From Parabacteroides sp. FAFU027 (GTDB taxonomy: Bacteria; Bacteroidota; Bacteroidia; Bacteroidales; UBA7332), in contig NZ_JAKZKV010000001.1 of NCBI RefSeq assembly GCF_022808675.1, positions 496,001 to 560,000 of the forward strand: 64,000 nucleotides of DNA, in the 5' to 3' direction. Position numbers and translations under genes: made by a program. Below, in pieces: positions 44,744 through 55,218 of this stretch (position 1 is the stretch's first letter; each line of letters begins with the position of its first letter). Under the pieces are notes generated by a model. The model saw only the letters and a list, made by a program, of their open reading frames with translations, ran no database searches and was not told the DNA's origin.

Positions 44744-45886
44744 TCAACCAAGCATATAGGCCATTTGATAAAAACGGAGATATTCTTCCGCTGTACGGTG
44801 CCAATTGTAATGAGCGGCATGTATCAGAGACTGATGCCCCAGGGTCTTCCGGTCAATTTTTCCAGATTCGAAGTCTTTCATACATTGGGCCATTTGTTCT
44901 ACATCGTCAGGTTCTACGTAGATAGCCACGTCACCTCCGGCCTCTTTCAGCGAACTGTTATCACAAGTTACCACCGGTGTCCCACATGCCATAGACTCCA
45001 GAACAGGCAATCCGAACCCTTCATATTTTGACGGAAAAAAAGAAGCAGTTGCACCGTTATATAAATGCCGGAGTAACTGATCATCTACATTATGGAGAAT
45101 ACGAATCCGTCCTGTACTGATCTCAGGAGCAAACTCTTCGAGGTAATCCCGGGGAGGATTATTCCACGCCAGTACCAGATCATGGTCTGCATTTTTATCC
45201 TGCAAATAGATCCGAAATGCATTCATCAGGCCTATCGTATTTTTTCGTCCTATATCACAGGAGATCATCACAAAATATGGTCTGAATAAACCTCTTTCCT
45301 CGAGCTTTCGGTGCATTTCTACCGGATTTCTTTCAGGATGAAAAACAATATGCGACACTCCCCATGGTATGACCGTAATTTTTTCTGGGAGAATATTCAT
45401 ATAATTTACAATGTCACTTTTTGATGAATTGGAACAGGTTACAATTGCCCTGCACTTTCGGGCCAGTTTAGGGCACATTTCCCGTGCCTGATCATGTCCC
45501 AGAAATGATTCCGGATAACTGAAGAACATCGCATCATGTATGGTCAACACCGTTTTCGAAGCATTTGACACCTGATCATAGTTATGCGGCAAATGGTATA
45601 AATCATATTTATAAAAATACTCCTTGACCCTGAATTTATTAACCCAATCCTTCATGACACCGCTTCCCGGAAGTGGAAAATAGAGATGTTCAAAAGGAAG
45701 TCGGTACTGATCAATACCGCTATCAGGCAATCGTTGGGTAAACAGGCGTAAATCTATGGGCAAATTCTTCATTTTCTGGAAAGCAAGCAATAATTCAAGC
45801 GTGGTTCGTCCAATGCCAGACAAATATTTACGTCCGGTCGGGACCACGATCGAATTGACATCCATCAATATTTTTATTTTGCCCAT
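44744..45886 (-). CDS. GT4 family glycosyltransferase
   Basis: 380 aa, mannosyltransferase-like GT-B. SGIGRTTLELLLAFQ, YDLYHLPHNYDQVSNASKTVLTIHD region, TCSNSSKSDIVNYM, and FPSKYEGFGLPVLESMACGTPVV with the paired glutamates. Sugar unknown. A 107-nt gap to the upstream GT2 gene holds nothing recognisable. Confidence 0.9.
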   Translation of the reverse strand: MGKIKILMDVNSIVVPTGRKYLSGIGRTTLELLLAFQKMKNLPIDLRLFTQRLPDSGIDQYRLPFEHLYFPLPGSGVMKDWVNKFRVKEYFYKYDLYHLPHNYDQVSNASKTVLTIHDAMFFSYPESFLGHDQAREMCPKLARKCRAIVTCSNSSKSDIVNYMNILPEKITVIPWGVSHIVFHPERNPVEMHRKLEERGLFRPYFVMISCDIGRKNTIGLMNAFRIYLQDKNADHDLVLAWNNPPRDYLEEFAPEISTGRIRILHNVDDQLLRHLYNGATASFFPSKYEGFGLPVLESMACGTPVVTCDNSSLKEAGGDVAIYVEPDDVEQMAQCMKDFESGKIDRKTLGHQSLIHAAHYNWHRTAEEYLRFYQMAYMLG

Positions 45887-45993
45887 GATAAAAACGAATT
45901 ATTATGATCCACTTAGAAATGAAAAATCCCGCTATTGCTTTTTATTAAAAACACTCTTTGATTGATTTCGTTTTTTTGAAGGAAAGAATCCTA

Positions 45994-47052
45994 TCAAATT
46001 GACATTGATTTGTTATTTCTCCCGAAAAGCTTTTGGTAAACTTCCAACGCTATGCTTTTCTTAAAAAAGAGCACAAATGATAAGGCATTCAACTGGTTAA
46101 AGTTGTTCTTTAATATTGGAAACAGGTCTAAAACCGAAGTCAGAACTTTAGCATACCCCCATCTTCCGGCACATGAGAGCCGGTGAAATCGCATAAAATA
46201 AGCCTGAAGTATGGTATCAGAAAAAGATCGGGATTGTTTGCAATGACAAAAGATTGCATAATATAAACGCCCGAATTCAATTCTTTCAGATCGGGTAAAC
46301 GGATGAAAGTCATACAATAAAGCTTGAAGAAGATCTAACTGAACCGGTTCTGTTTTAATATCTAATTCTTGCAAATGTTTTCCGATTGCTCTTATGGCAA
46401 GGACGGATTGTTCTTTATAATGACGGGTTGTAATATTTTCCAGTGAATAGCGATAAGCGATCAGGACTTCCGGAATATTGGCAATTTCTACTAACCGTGA
46501 AGCCCGCTGAAACAGCTCGAAGTCTTCAACGTAAGTAAATGCCTTATCGTAATACAAAGAGTTTTGGGTAATTACCACACTTCGCATCATTGCGCTTGAC
46601 TGCACCATGGCGCTTTCAAACAGCAGCCTGGTTCTAATCTCTTCTGATTTCAATGGAAGTATGATATCAAACAGCTTGTTGCCATGCTCGTCAATCGCAT
46701 CAGCATAACTCCCTACAATGGCTATGTCCGGATGTTTTTCCAGAAAATCCACCTGTTTCTCAAATCGCCGGGGATAAGAAATATCATCGGCATCAAGCAC
46801 GGCCAGATATTCTCCCTGCGCATATTGGATGGCCAGATTGCGGGATTCTGCTGCTCCGGAATTGATCTTCTTTTCTATGATTTTGATTCTGGGATCATTA
46901 AACGAACGAAGAATTTCAATGCTATCATCGGTGGAACAATCATCAACAGCCACGAGTTCCCAATCAGCCATAGTCTGATTAACAACACTTTCAACAGTCG
47001 GTTTTAGAAATTTACCGGCATTGAATACGGCCATAATGACGCTTACTTTCAT
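45994..47052 (-). CDS. GT2 family glycosyltransferase
   Basis: 352 aa. SVIMAVFNAGKFLKPTVESVV, AVDDCSTDDSIEIL, AAESRNLAIQYAQGEYLAVLD with metal site LDADDISYP, and YVEDFELFQRAS. The C-terminal ~120 residues are helical with no known domain. Confidence 0.9.
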   Translation of the reverse strand: MKVSVIMAVFNAGKFLKPTVESVVNQTMADWELVAVDDCSTDDSIEILRSFNDPRIKIIEKKINSGAAESRNLAIQYAQGEYLAVLDADDISYPRRFEKQVDFLEKHPDIAIVGSYADAIDEHGNKLFDIILPLKSEEIRTRLLFESAMVQSSAMMRSVVITQNSLYYDKAFTYVEDFELFQRASRLVEIANIPEVLIAYRYSLENITTRHYKEQSVLAIRAIGKHLQELDIKTEPVQLDLLQALLYDFHPFTRSERIEFGRLYYAIFCHCKQSRSFSDTILQAYFMRFHRLSCAGRWGYAKVLTSVLDLFPILKNNFNQLNALSFVLFFKKSIALEVYQKLFGRNNKSMSI

Positions 47053-47081
47053 GATTTATCGACTTACGTTTTTTTTCGTTA

Positions 47082-47975
47082 TTAGATAAAGGCTCCTTCT
47101 TTTTTTGACCGGAAACGAAATCCTGATATCTTTCCAAAGTAAAAAGCCAGGTCACATATAACGACAGTAATTACAATCGTCCGGTACAATATCGCTTTTA
47201 ATTTTCCCCTAACAGGTTCATTCCAAATCTCTTTGATCAATCGCTGAATTTCGCTTTTTGCTAAACGACAAGGATTGGCAAGATAAGTTCTCAATTTCAA
47301 CCTGAAACGACGGATCAGGTAAATCAGATGTCCCTTTGGAAAAGTTACCTCCTGACGGGTTTCATGGAAAGCGACCTGATCCATTGCGACACATATCCTG
47401 TATTTAAAAAACAATACACGGTCACAATAGTTATCATCTTCCCCATAATGGTAAAACAGAGGAGAAAACAGCCCCACTTTTTTCACAACTGCAATGGGAA
47501 TCAACCAAACTGCAGCATCTATAAAATTCACCGGTTGAAGGTTATCTACTGCCGGATATTTTGATTTCCCGGCATTCAGAAACATCGTAAAATAGCGTTC
47601 CGGAATACCCGGAGCATAATCCTGAACAGGGGTCAGAATACCGATATCCGGATTTCCGGAGGCTATCTCTACCAGTTTTTCCAGTGTATCCGATTCGATA
47701 TAAGCATCCTGATTCAAGAGAAATACATAGTCGGCATTTTCATTTAATGCCAATCTTATTCCGATATTATTTGCTGCACCAAATCCGAGATTTCTACTTT
47801 GTGGAATAAGCACTACATCCTGAAAATTTGTTTTTATCAAATTCACCGTTTTGTCCGAAGAGGCATTGTCTATGACGATCACCTTAGACTTTAAGGTACT
47901 TTCAAGCAAGCTATGCAAACATCTGGCAATGCAATGCTCTCCGTTATAGGTAACTACGATAGAACAGACTTTCAT
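47082..47975 (-). CDS. GT2 glycosyltransferase, rhamnosyltransferase-like
   Basis: 297 aa. CSIVVTYNGEHCIARCLHSLL, IDNASSDKTVNLI, NLGFGAANNIGIRLA and LLNQDAYIESDTLE, then HYGEDDNYCDRV are the WbbL-type pattern (NQD in place of DAD). A C-terminal hydrophobic helix (TIVITVVICDLAFYFG) may anchor it. Donor not proven. Confidence 0.87.
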   Translation of the reverse strand: MKVCSIVVTYNGEHCIARCLHSLLESTLKSKVIVIDNASSDKTVNLIKTNFQDVVLIPQSRNLGFGAANNIGIRLALNENADYVFLLNQDAYIESDTLEKLVEIASGNPDIGILTPVQDYAPGIPERYFTMFLNAGKSKYPAVDNLQPVNFIDAAVWLIPIAVVKKVGLFSPLFYHYGEDDNYCDRVLFFKYRICVAMDQVAFHETRQEVTFPKGHLIYLIRRFRLKLRTYLANPCRLAKSEIQRLIKEIWNEPVRGKLKAILYRTIVITVVICDLAFYFGKISGFRFRSKKEGAFI

Positions 47976-47993
47976 AACCCGACAAATTATATG

Positions 47994-49349
47994 TTACCTT
48001 GAATTGATGGCGTATTTACGGTACACATTCATTAAGTCACTAACATGCTTTTGCAAAGGAATGACCCGTTTGCCTGATGCTATAACCATTTTTTCAAGCA
48101 ATTCCCGATTGTTGACGCATTCAGTCATCGCTTTCACCAGTTCATCTACCCGGTTCGGAGAAATCAACCAACCATTTTCCCCCTCCCTAATCTGCATCTC
48201 GGCTCCACCGCATCGTGTAGATATGACGGGTTTACCCAGCATCTGCGCTTCAGCAATATCCAAGCCGAAAACCTCCAGAAAAATAGCCGGATGTACCAAG
48301 ACATCAAAACCCGCTATTAACCGCAATGTATCTTCCCGTGAGAGTTTTCCGTGATAGACAATATTGGCTAACGGACCTTGTTTGTGCGTTTCACCCGGTT
48401 CTGCAATTCTGAATTTATTCTTCAGATCGCCCCAATATCTCTTTTCATTGGACGTTACAGCACCACCAATTATATGCAACTCAACTTTACAGGGAAGTTT
48501 TTTCTTTGAAAAATGAGTAAATGCATCCAGCATAATATGTACCCCTTTTTCCCGGCATAGACGACCTACAAAGAAGAACCGGAGTACCTCCCTGACGGAT
48601 GTTTCATCTCCCGTTTTTTCAAGTAAAGGAATACCGTGGGGAATCACCGTTACTTTAGATGAGCGCGCGCCATTGCGAATCATACTCGAAGCTATGGCAT
48701 GAGATGGGGCAATCAGCAAAGTCGCATTCTCCCTGATGACCTGCCATTCTTTGATTTTCCTCGTTATATCGTAAGACGCTTTTCCTATGGGAGTCAGAAA
48801 TGGGACAAACGGCATCAAAGAAAGTCTTTTACCGACTGCAACTTTTAGATTCGTGGGAATCATTTTCAGGAATGGCCACCAGATTATCCCTGTCCTGATA
48901 TTTCGTAATACGCACGGCAGGCAAGTCTTTACGTTGGCCGGAAGCCTGCAAATCTCATCCTCATGGGTTAATAATGCTCCTTGCGGGCATAAAATACCCC
49001 CGTGATGAGCGGTGATAACACACGGGATACGCATTTCATGGCAGGTTTGTGCAAAAAGCATCTTAAAACCGTGTGCGTGTACAATATCCGGCTCCACTTC
49101 TTCCAGGAGTACTTTCAACTGTTTTTTAGTCAGGCCGGGACTTAAAACCCGGTAAACCGGTACCCCATTATAGTTTCTGACAAACTCGCTTTTTTTCACC
49201 GAGGGAATACTCGATTTATTTTCCGCTAAAGAAAATACCACCACATTCTTTCCCTGGCTTATCAATTCATTCACCAGATTTCGCACATAAACCTGGCCGC
49301 CGCCATAATCAGAGAAGAAATCTTCACTGGCCACCAATGCTATTTTCAT
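47994..49349 (-). CDS. GT4 family glycosyltransferase
   Basis: 451 aa from the start at 49349 (MKIALVASEDFFSDYGGGQ); an upstream in-frame ATG at 49376 overlaps the previous gene and adds nine residues. GGGQVYVRNLVNELISQG, VHAHGFKMLFAQTCHEM, a cysteine pair (TCLPCVLRN), LRFFFVGRLCREKGVHIML, and HPAIFLEVFGLDIAEAQMLGKP form a full GT-B enzyme. Confidence 0.88.
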   Translation of the reverse strand: MKIALVASEDFFSDYGGGQVYVRNLVNELISQGKNVVVFSLAENKSSIPSVKKSEFVRNYNGVPVYRVLSPGLTKKQLKVLLEEVEPDIVHAHGFKMLFAQTCHEMRIPCVITAHHGGILCPQGALLTHEDEICRLPANVKTCLPCVLRNIRTGIIWWPFLKMIPTNLKVAVGKRLSLMPFVPFLTPIGKASYDITRKIKEWQVIRENATLLIAPSHAIASSMIRNGARSSKVTVIPHGIPLLEKTGDETSVREVLRFFFVGRLCREKGVHIMLDAFTHFSKKKLPCKVELHIIGGAVTSNEKRYWGDLKNKFRIAEPGETHKQGPLANIVYHGKLSREDTLRLIAGFDVLVHPAIFLEVFGLDIAEAQMLGKPVISTRCGGAEMQIREGENGWLISPNRVDELVKAMTECVNNRELLEKMVIASGKRVIPLQKHVSDLMNVYRKYAINSR

Positions 49350-49372
49350 AACTGCACTTATTATCTGATAAA

Positions 49373-50341
49373 TCAAATTACATATTTCACAACCTGAGCC
49401 TTAACCCATTGTCGAAAAGGAAGATGATACCCCCTTTTTGCCGATTCGGAAAGTGCTTTTAATATATAAGTACGATCCTTTCGTTCGAATGCATCTTTAA
49501 AGAAAAAGTATAACTCCTTCCGTATCCAGGTATCAATGGTATATCGGGGAAGCTTATATTTGTCAATCAGATAAAGTCCGATTAGAAAAAAACCAAATCT
49601 GAATTTCACCTGTTTGATCTTGTCTTTTGCTGCTGAAATAGAATCATGAAAACCTATCACAGTGGTATCTTCATCAATAAAAACAAATCTACCCCGTAAA
49701 CACATCTCTTGAAAAAGCTGGAAATCCTGCGTGGGAAAATCCGGATTAGAGAAAAGGTACTCGTCCGCTGCCAGGATGTCTGCCATAATTTCCCGACGGT
49801 AACATACGGTTGATGTCTTTATCGGACGGAAACAGCCTTCAAACTCTGCAATAACACCATCAATACCGGATTTCTCTTCCCTGATGCAGACTCCATCGAA
49901 ACGGATGAAATGATCTTGTAAGTGACCTGATTCTATATCCAGTAATTTACAATTTGTATGGACCAAAACAACATCCGGTTGTGTTTCCAGTATCTCCACC
50001 TGCTTCCGGAGTTTATCATCGGTAATCCACCAATCATCGCCCTCCAGATAGGCTATGTATTTACCGCGGCAAGCTTTAAAAGTCCTTATAAAGTTTTGGT
50101 TCAGACCTATATTTTCCGCAGAAGTAACCAGATGGATTTGATCGGGATATTTACGATTATACTCTTCACAAATAGCCCTGGTATTATCAGTAGAGGCATC
50201 TTCTCCAATAACAATTTCAAAAGGGAAACCGGTCTTCTGCATCAAAGCACCATCCAGTGCCCGACGGATAAATGCCTCGTGGTTGTAGGTGACCAGCAAC
50301 ACACTGAGCAGAGGCCTGTTTTCCAAATATGAATCTGTCAT
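49373..50341 (-). CDS. GT2 family glycosyltransferase
   Basis: 322 aa. SVLLVTYNHEAFIRRALDGAL, IVIGEDASTDNTRAIC and YLEGDDWWITDDKLRKQVE are typical of the subgroup with EGDDYW. The C-terminal half is helical. Two nt follow the GT-D gene region upstream, showing tight coupling. Confidence 0.9.
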   Translation of the reverse strand: MTDSYLENRPLLSVLLVTYNHEAFIRRALDGALMQKTGFPFEIVIGEDASTDNTRAICEEYNRKYPDQIHLVTSAENIGLNQNFIRTFKACRGKYIAYLEGDDWWITDDKLRKQVEILETQPDVVLVHTNCKLLDIESGHLQDHFIRFDGVCIREEKSGIDGVIAEFEGCFRPIKTSTVCYRREIMADILAADEYLFSNPDFPTQDFQLFQEMCLRGRFVFIDEDTTVIGFHDSISAAKDKIKQVKFRFGFFLIGLYLIDKYKLPRYTIDTWIRKELYFFFKDAFERKDRTYILKALSESAKRGYHLPFRQWVKAQVVKYVI

Positions 50342-50343
50342 AA

Positions 50344-51306
50344 TTATTTCAAAATGCGGGCTATAATCTGTTTCTGATACACTTCATCTTTCAGCTCGGG
50401 AAATGACTGTCGCTTTGCTGATGTTGCTTCGTTTACATATTTTCCATCAACGGATTGAACCGTTGTAGCACCTTTTTTATACCATTCATATTCAATATCC
50501 AGATGCCCCAGATCAATGGCCTGAAATCCTTGTTTAGCCAGATCGTAGGCCAGGACTGTTGCTGTGGGTCCCAGGGCTATCAGCATCAACTTATGTTTCG
50601 GTTGCACCGAAGCGGTCTCCAGAATCCGGTCATAATGATCAAAGGCATCAAAATTGGGACAAACAATCCGTTCAATACTTTTGGTATTTGCAAACAGATC
50701 ATTGCCAATGCCGGCTCTTGTGTATTCCCCCTCAATCAAAACGATTTCCCTCTCCTGCCACAAAAGCGGGAAGCGGCCGATTATTTGCGCAGCAACACTT
50801 TTATCCCTGATATTGAGGTAAGGTCTCGTCACTCCCGAATCATAATAGACCTTCTGAAAATCAATCAAATTATAGACCGATTCCCGGTTATAACCATAAT
50901 AGACACTCGCCCACTGCTTTGATACATGTTCAAACCGATCCAGAGAACCCATCGAATCGGGAATTCCCACCAGGATTGATTCATCATCCGATTTTATGAT
51001 TTCAAGCAAACGGATGGAAAGCGAAGGATGATAGGCCTGAAACCGGATGGAATGTCCCTGCATAATGGAAAATTCGCCATCTCCGTAACGACAGATGGAA
51101 CATTTCCTGGCAATCAGCTTATCCAGAGTCTCCAATGCCGGAATTATCTTCGGAAAGAGAATTTCTTGCTGACGAATAGAATCTGCGATTTCATATTTCA
51201 GGTTTCTTAGCCGGGCATCCATGTCATACCTTTCCATGAGATATCTGGCAAAATAGGCCATAAACTCATCGATTCTCTCTTTGCATATTTTCCTGAAACC
51301 TTTCAT
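50344..51306 (-). CDS. GT-D fold glycosyltransferase (SP_1767/DUF1792-like)
   Basis: 320 aa from the start at 51306, which overlaps the upstream stop as ATGA; a longer reading to 51348 is less likely. CSICRYGDGEFSIMQG is the hallmark of the GT-D domain. IGDVG-like middle parts and LIALGPTATVLAYDLAKQGFQAIDLGHLDIEYEW match its end. Family members add glucose-type sugars to glycans or glycopeptides; donor here unknown. Confidence 0.87.
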   Translation of the reverse strand: MKGFRKICKERIDEFMAYFARYLMERYDMDARLRNLKYEIADSIRQQEILFPKIIPALETLDKLIARKCSICRYGDGEFSIMQGHSIRFQAYHPSLSIRLLEIIKSDDESILVGIPDSMGSLDRFEHVSKQWASVYYGYNRESVYNLIDFQKVYYDSGVTRPYLNIRDKSVAAQIIGRFPLLWQEREIVLIEGEYTRAGIGNDLFANTKSIERIVCPNFDAFDHYDRILETASVQPKHKLMLIALGPTATVLAYDLAKQGFQAIDLGHLDIEYEWYKKGATTVQSVDGKYVNEATSAKRQSFPELKDEVYQKQIIARILK

Positions 51307-52271
51307 ACAGATTCTCCTTTCAATTTTTTCAATAACTGAAAAAGCCAAAATAGATTTGGAAAACCCAACGCTTTAAGAGTTATTATCCGAACCCTGTTCT
51401 TCACTGACAATCTGCCGTTTATAAAGTCACCCATTGACAACGGATACTGCTGAAATGCCCGGATTGAGCTCATTCGCTCCTCTTTGGAATAGTGATAAAG
51501 GGAATAAAGCTGCCACCAAATGATGTTTATCCAAAATTCAGCCCGTTCTTTTTTCAGAGATGAATAGTGGCGGGATTCGTCATATATCCGCATCATTGCA
51601 TCCAACTGATCACTATGCTTTCCGTATGAAAGAATCGAATTAAGAATTGAGCCCGGCCTGTATCGGTAATAGTAAACACCTGATTCAGAAACCACGACTT
51701 TCTTAATTTTCTTGGCAAGATCAGGCACAATGTACATATCTTCAAAACATTTCCCCTTGGGGTAAGTTACTGACCGAAATATCTCACGCCGATAGATCTT
51801 ATTCCATGCCGAGTAAATCAGCTGATCGTTTTTCCACCACAAAGCAAAGACATCATCCCCCTGAATAATGCGGGATTGAGGTTTACGCAAATATTGATGG
51901 TCACTTTGCCAGTCAAACATAACCGGAAATTGCACCATATCAAGAGCTGCATCCTCCGTGAAATAACCGACATTCAGCTCATAACAATCATTGGACAAAC
52001 AATCATCTCCATCCAGAAACGTAATCAAATTCCCGGTCGCCCTGGCAATTCCTGCATTACGGGCTTCACTAAGTCCGCCATTGGTTTTGTCAATGATTAT
52101 AATCCTGTTATCTCCTTTGTAACGACCGATAATCTCTCCCGTATTGTCAGTACTTCCGTCATTTACCACAATAATCTCCAGATCACGGTAAGTCTGATTG
52201 ACAACCGAATCCAGACATTCGCCGATATACTCAGCGACATTATAGGCGGGTATGATGACGGATAACTTCAT
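51303..52271 (-). CDS. GT2 family glycosyltransferase
   Basis: 322 aa. SVIIPAYNVAEYIGECLDSVV, VVNDGSTDNTGEIIG, GLSEARNAGIARATG and FLDGDDCLSND form the GT-A core. CFEDMYIVPDLA is the late acidic motif. ATGA overlaps on both sides link it with the genes at 50344 and 52268. Confidence 0.92.
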   Translation of the reverse strand: MKLSVIIPAYNVAEYIGECLDSVVNQTYRDLEIIVVNDGSTDNTGEIIGRYKGDNRIIIIDKTNGGLSEARNAGIARATGNLITFLDGDDCLSNDCYELNVGYFTEDAALDMVQFPVMFDWQSDHQYLRKPQSRIIQGDDVFALWWKNDQLIYSAWNKIYRREIFRSVTYPKGKCFEDMYIVPDLAKKIKKVVVSESGVYYYRYRPGSILNSILSYGKHSDQLDAMMRIYDESRHYSSLKKERAEFWINIIWWQLYSLYHYSKEERMSSIRAFQQYPLSMGDFINGRLSVKNRVRIITLKALGFPNLFWLFQLLKKLKGESV

Positions 52272-53092
52272 GTTTTACTCTCTATTCGTTTGAAGAACTT
52301 ATAGCATTTGACAATTCCTGAAACCAATGCTGCAACGAACTTTCTTAAGCCGGTCGTACGTTGTAAGAAAACCACACTTTCATACAACTCTGATTTTCTC
52401 AACATAAAAAAGGTCTGAAAATCATCCAATACCAATTCAGGGAATCGGGTTGGCAAAAATAGCTCCCGCTCTTTACGAATAAGCGATATACTATCTTTTT
52501 CTGAGCTTAAACCGGTTGCATCATAATTCGCAATTATCAGATCTACATAGAGATAAGAGCAGGCTTTAAAAACAACCTGATCCATCAAAAAAATCCAATC
52601 CGATATAAGACGGTACGATTCATCAAATTGTAAATCGTGAAAAAGATCTCTCCTATAGAAAATTGACTGTTGCACAATCGTTTGCTCATACAAGAATGCC
52701 ATTGTGAGTTTCCCGGGATATCTAATCACACGATCTTCCGGTGTAACCCAAACATTTCCGTAAAGGATAGATTGATCATGTTCTGTTTCGAAAACCTGCC
52801 ACAAAGTATCTGACGCATATAACTGATCCCCTGAATTCAGGAAAAGCAGGTAATCACCCTGCGCCAACCGGATTCCTTTATTCATTGCATGATAGATTCC
52901 ATCATCCGGTTCACTGACCCACTTGCTAATGTTATCCGGATATTGCTTTATGATCTTCAAACTATCATCAACCGAACCTCCGTCAATTATGATGTATTCA
53001 AAATTCTGGAAGGTCTGGCTAATAATGCTCAGAATGGTCTTTTGTAATCCATGTGCATTATTCAGATTTACTGTTATAACCGATAGTTTCAT
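52268..53092 (-). CDS. GT2 family glycosyltransferase
   Basis: 274 aa. SVITVNLNNAHGLQKTILSII, IIDGGSVDDSLKII, GIYHAMNKGIRLAQGDYLLFLNSGDQLY are the WcaE-like GT2 pattern with N-S-G-D in place of DADD. It overlaps the next gene by 4 bp (ATGA). Confidence 0.9.
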   Translation of the reverse strand: MKLSVITVNLNNAHGLQKTILSIISQTFQNFEYIIIDGGSVDDSLKIIKQYPDNISKWVSEPDDGIYHAMNKGIRLAQGDYLLFLNSGDQLYASDTLWQVFETEHDQSILYGNVWVTPEDRVIRYPGKLTMAFLYEQTIVQQSIFYRRDLFHDLQFDESYRLISDWIFLMDQVVFKACSYLYVDLIIANYDATGLSSEKDSISLIRKERELFLPTRFPELVLDDFQTFFMLRKSELYESVVFLQRTTGLRKFVAALVSGIVKCYKFFKRIESKT

Positions 53093-53132
53093 GAAGACAT
53101 AATCTTTTATTCAAAACCCCACTTAAGATTAT

Positions 53133-53918
53133 CTATTTATTCTTCCACGATTTAACCCATTCTATAATTGGATTTCTGTCTTTCAAACGTGTTGTTCTGA
53201 TCGCATTTTCTTTTGAACATTCTTCCATATTCTCGGTCAAAATGAGATAATTCTCTTCAGTTTTAAACCTTAATCCCAAAATTGAGAAAATTGATAAATC
53301 ATGGCGATGATTGATATAACCTTCAATCTGGATTGATTTTTCAGCAATTAACTCATCTGTAAACAGATATGGATTAAACAATGCTAAGCGATACCAATCA
53401 TTGATCAGGGCATTGTAATAGGTTTTCTTTACAAAAAATACCCCGGCAACCAATTGCGGTTCTTCCTGCCAGCTTCGATCAAAACCCAATGAATCAAAAT
53501 ATTCGGCAGCTCCTTTTTTGGTCCAATATTTGAGTAAAGGACTTTTATTTTCGTACCACCAGTTATAATTCTGATTTTTATATTGAAACAAAATGCCGTT
53601 ATATCCTTCTTGTAGCGCCTTAATATAATAAGTCCACTCTTTCGATTTCTTTAAAGTACACCCTGCATCAGCATAAAATATCACATCACCCGCATTAAGC
53701 TGCTTTAAAGTGTTCCAGATTACAAAAGGTTTCCATATCCAATATCCACCTCCTTTATCAAATGCCATCAAAGGAGAGTTTTTTATATAATCCGGTAAAT
53801 CTTTTTCCGTGTAAATATAAAACTCGTCGAAAATGTGCAATTGCCTGGCTTCTGCCTCAATTCTCTTTCGTGCATATTTATAGACTCTATCACCATATGT
53901 AACGAATACTATCTTCAT
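53133..53918 (-). CDS. Probable glycosyltransferase, GT-A-like
   Basis: 261 aa. FVTYGDRVYKYARKRIEAEA at the start, GGGYWIWKPFVIWNTLKQL and VIFYADAGCTLKKS with an acidic D-A-G metal-like motif resemble capsular glycosyltransferases seen in many O-antigen loci, possibly near GT8/GT32. No standard family could be fixed by eye. The locus context supports the call. Confidence 0.65.
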   Translation of the reverse strand: MKIVFVTYGDRVYKYARKRIEAEARQLHIFDEFYIYTEKDLPDYIKNSPLMAFDKGGGYWIWKPFVIWNTLKQLNAGDVIFYADAGCTLKKSKEWTYYIKALQEGYNGILFQYKNQNYNWWYENKSPLLKYWTKKGAAEYFDSLGFDRSWQEEPQLVAGVFFVKKTYYNALINDWYRLALFNPYLFTDELIAEKSIQIEGYINHRHDLSIFSILGLRFKTEENYLILTENMEECSKENAIRTTRLKDRNPIIEWVKSWKNK

Positions 53919-53950
53919 CTTACTTTGATATAAAACTCATATATACCATT

Positions 53951-55207
53951 TTATGCTTTTTCGAGGACAATTAGTCCTGCATTCTCATATTCAAACACAT
54001 GTCCTGTATAAAGTATTAAACCCTCAACATTAAGCTGTATGGACCGATCAGTTTCAAAATAGGTTTCAAATCCGGGGTAAGTCAGAGCTATATAACCGTT
54101 AAAACACCCCTTGGTCAGATTGTGAGGGATTTTTATCCTTTCCGAAAACATAAATTCGCCTTCGTATTCATGGATTTCACCATAAGTGTGTCCTCCGGAA
54201 AAGAATGCCACTGGCAGACCAATGACATCAAAAAAACGGACTTCCAGCGCCATTCGTTTCTTTCCCTTTAGAAATCCGCAAATTGTAATCTCAAATTCAT
54301 GATGCTCCCGATCAATATCGATGATCCAATCTGATTTCCCATTTATCGAAATTGATTTCACTTCAAGCCCGGCATTTTGAATCTGTATATGTTGTCTTAA
54401 TTCAAAGTTCCTACTAATCACGCTATTCTCTAAGTAATAACGTATCGCATCTTCAACTAAACCGTATTTTTCGCATCGGCCATTACTCAAAACTAGTCCT
54501 TTCTTACACAATGATCTGACTGCAGACATATTGTGACTCACAAACAACACAGTTCTACCCTCACCCCGGGATACCTCCTGCATCTTCCCAATCGCTTTCT
54601 GCTGAAATTCGGCGTCACCTACAGCCAGCACTTCGTCAACGATCAGTATTTCAGGTTCAAGGTGAGCTGCAACAGCAAATCCCAAACGGACCATCATGCC
54701 CGATGAATAGCGTTTTACCGGAGTATCCAGATAACGTTCCACTCCGGCAAAATCAACGATTTCATCCAGCTTACGTGTAATTTCTGAACGAGTCATGCCC
54801 ATAATAGCTCCGTTCAGGTATATATTCTCACGCCCCGTCATTTCAGGATGAAACCCGGTACCGACCTCAAGCAGAGATGCGATTCTACCGCGGGCTCTGA
54901 TTTCGCCGGTGGTGGGAGCTGTAATTTTGGACAATATTTTGAGTAAAGTAGATTTACCGGCACCGTTTTTGCCTATGATGCCGACAACATCGCCCTGCTC
55001 CACCGAAAAGTTTATATCCTGCAATGCCCACACATAGTCACTCGTTCCTTTGTGCGACCGGTCGTTTATCTCTCCGATTTGCAGGTAAGGATCTTCTTTC
55101 CCCCGAAACCTGGCCCACCAACGATTCAGGTCGTGCGAAACCGTACCGGTACTGATTTGTCCCAGGCGATACTGTTTACTGATGTTGTTGAATTCGATGG
55201 TATTCAT
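53951..55207 (-). CDS. wzt: Polysaccharide ABC exporter ATPase Wzt
   Basis: 418 aa. The ATPase domain (~1-240) has Walker A GIIGKNGAGKSTLL, signature YSSGMMVRLGFAVAA, Walker B LIVDEVLAVGD, and the GTGFHPEMTGRENIYLNG motif of the polysaccharide/TagH class. Residues ~255-418 form a Wzt-C type beta-sandwich, which in O9a-type systems binds the capped end of the glycan before export. Works with Wzm, encoded 11 nt upstream. Confidence 0.92.
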   Translation of the reverse strand: MNTIEFNNISKQYRLGQISTGTVSHDLNRWWARFRGKEDPYLQIGEINDRSHKGTSDYVWALQDINFSVEQGDVVGIIGKNGAGKSTLLKILSKITAPTTGEIRARGRIASLLEVGTGFHPEMTGRENIYLNGAIMGMTRSEITRKLDEIVDFAGVERYLDTPVKRYSSGMMVRLGFAVAAHLEPEILIVDEVLAVGDAEFQQKAIGKMQEVSRGEGRTVLFVSHNMSAVRSLCKKGLVLSNGRCEKYGLVEDAIRYYLENSVISRNFELRQHIQIQNAGLEVKSISINGKSDWIIDIDREHHEFEITICGFLKGKKRMALEVRFFDVIGLPVAFFSGGHTYGEIHEYEGEFMFSERIKIPHNLTKGCFNGYIALTYPGFETYFETDRSIQLNVEGLILYTGHVFEYENAGLIVLEKA

Positions 55208-55218
55208 ATCCGAAGTTA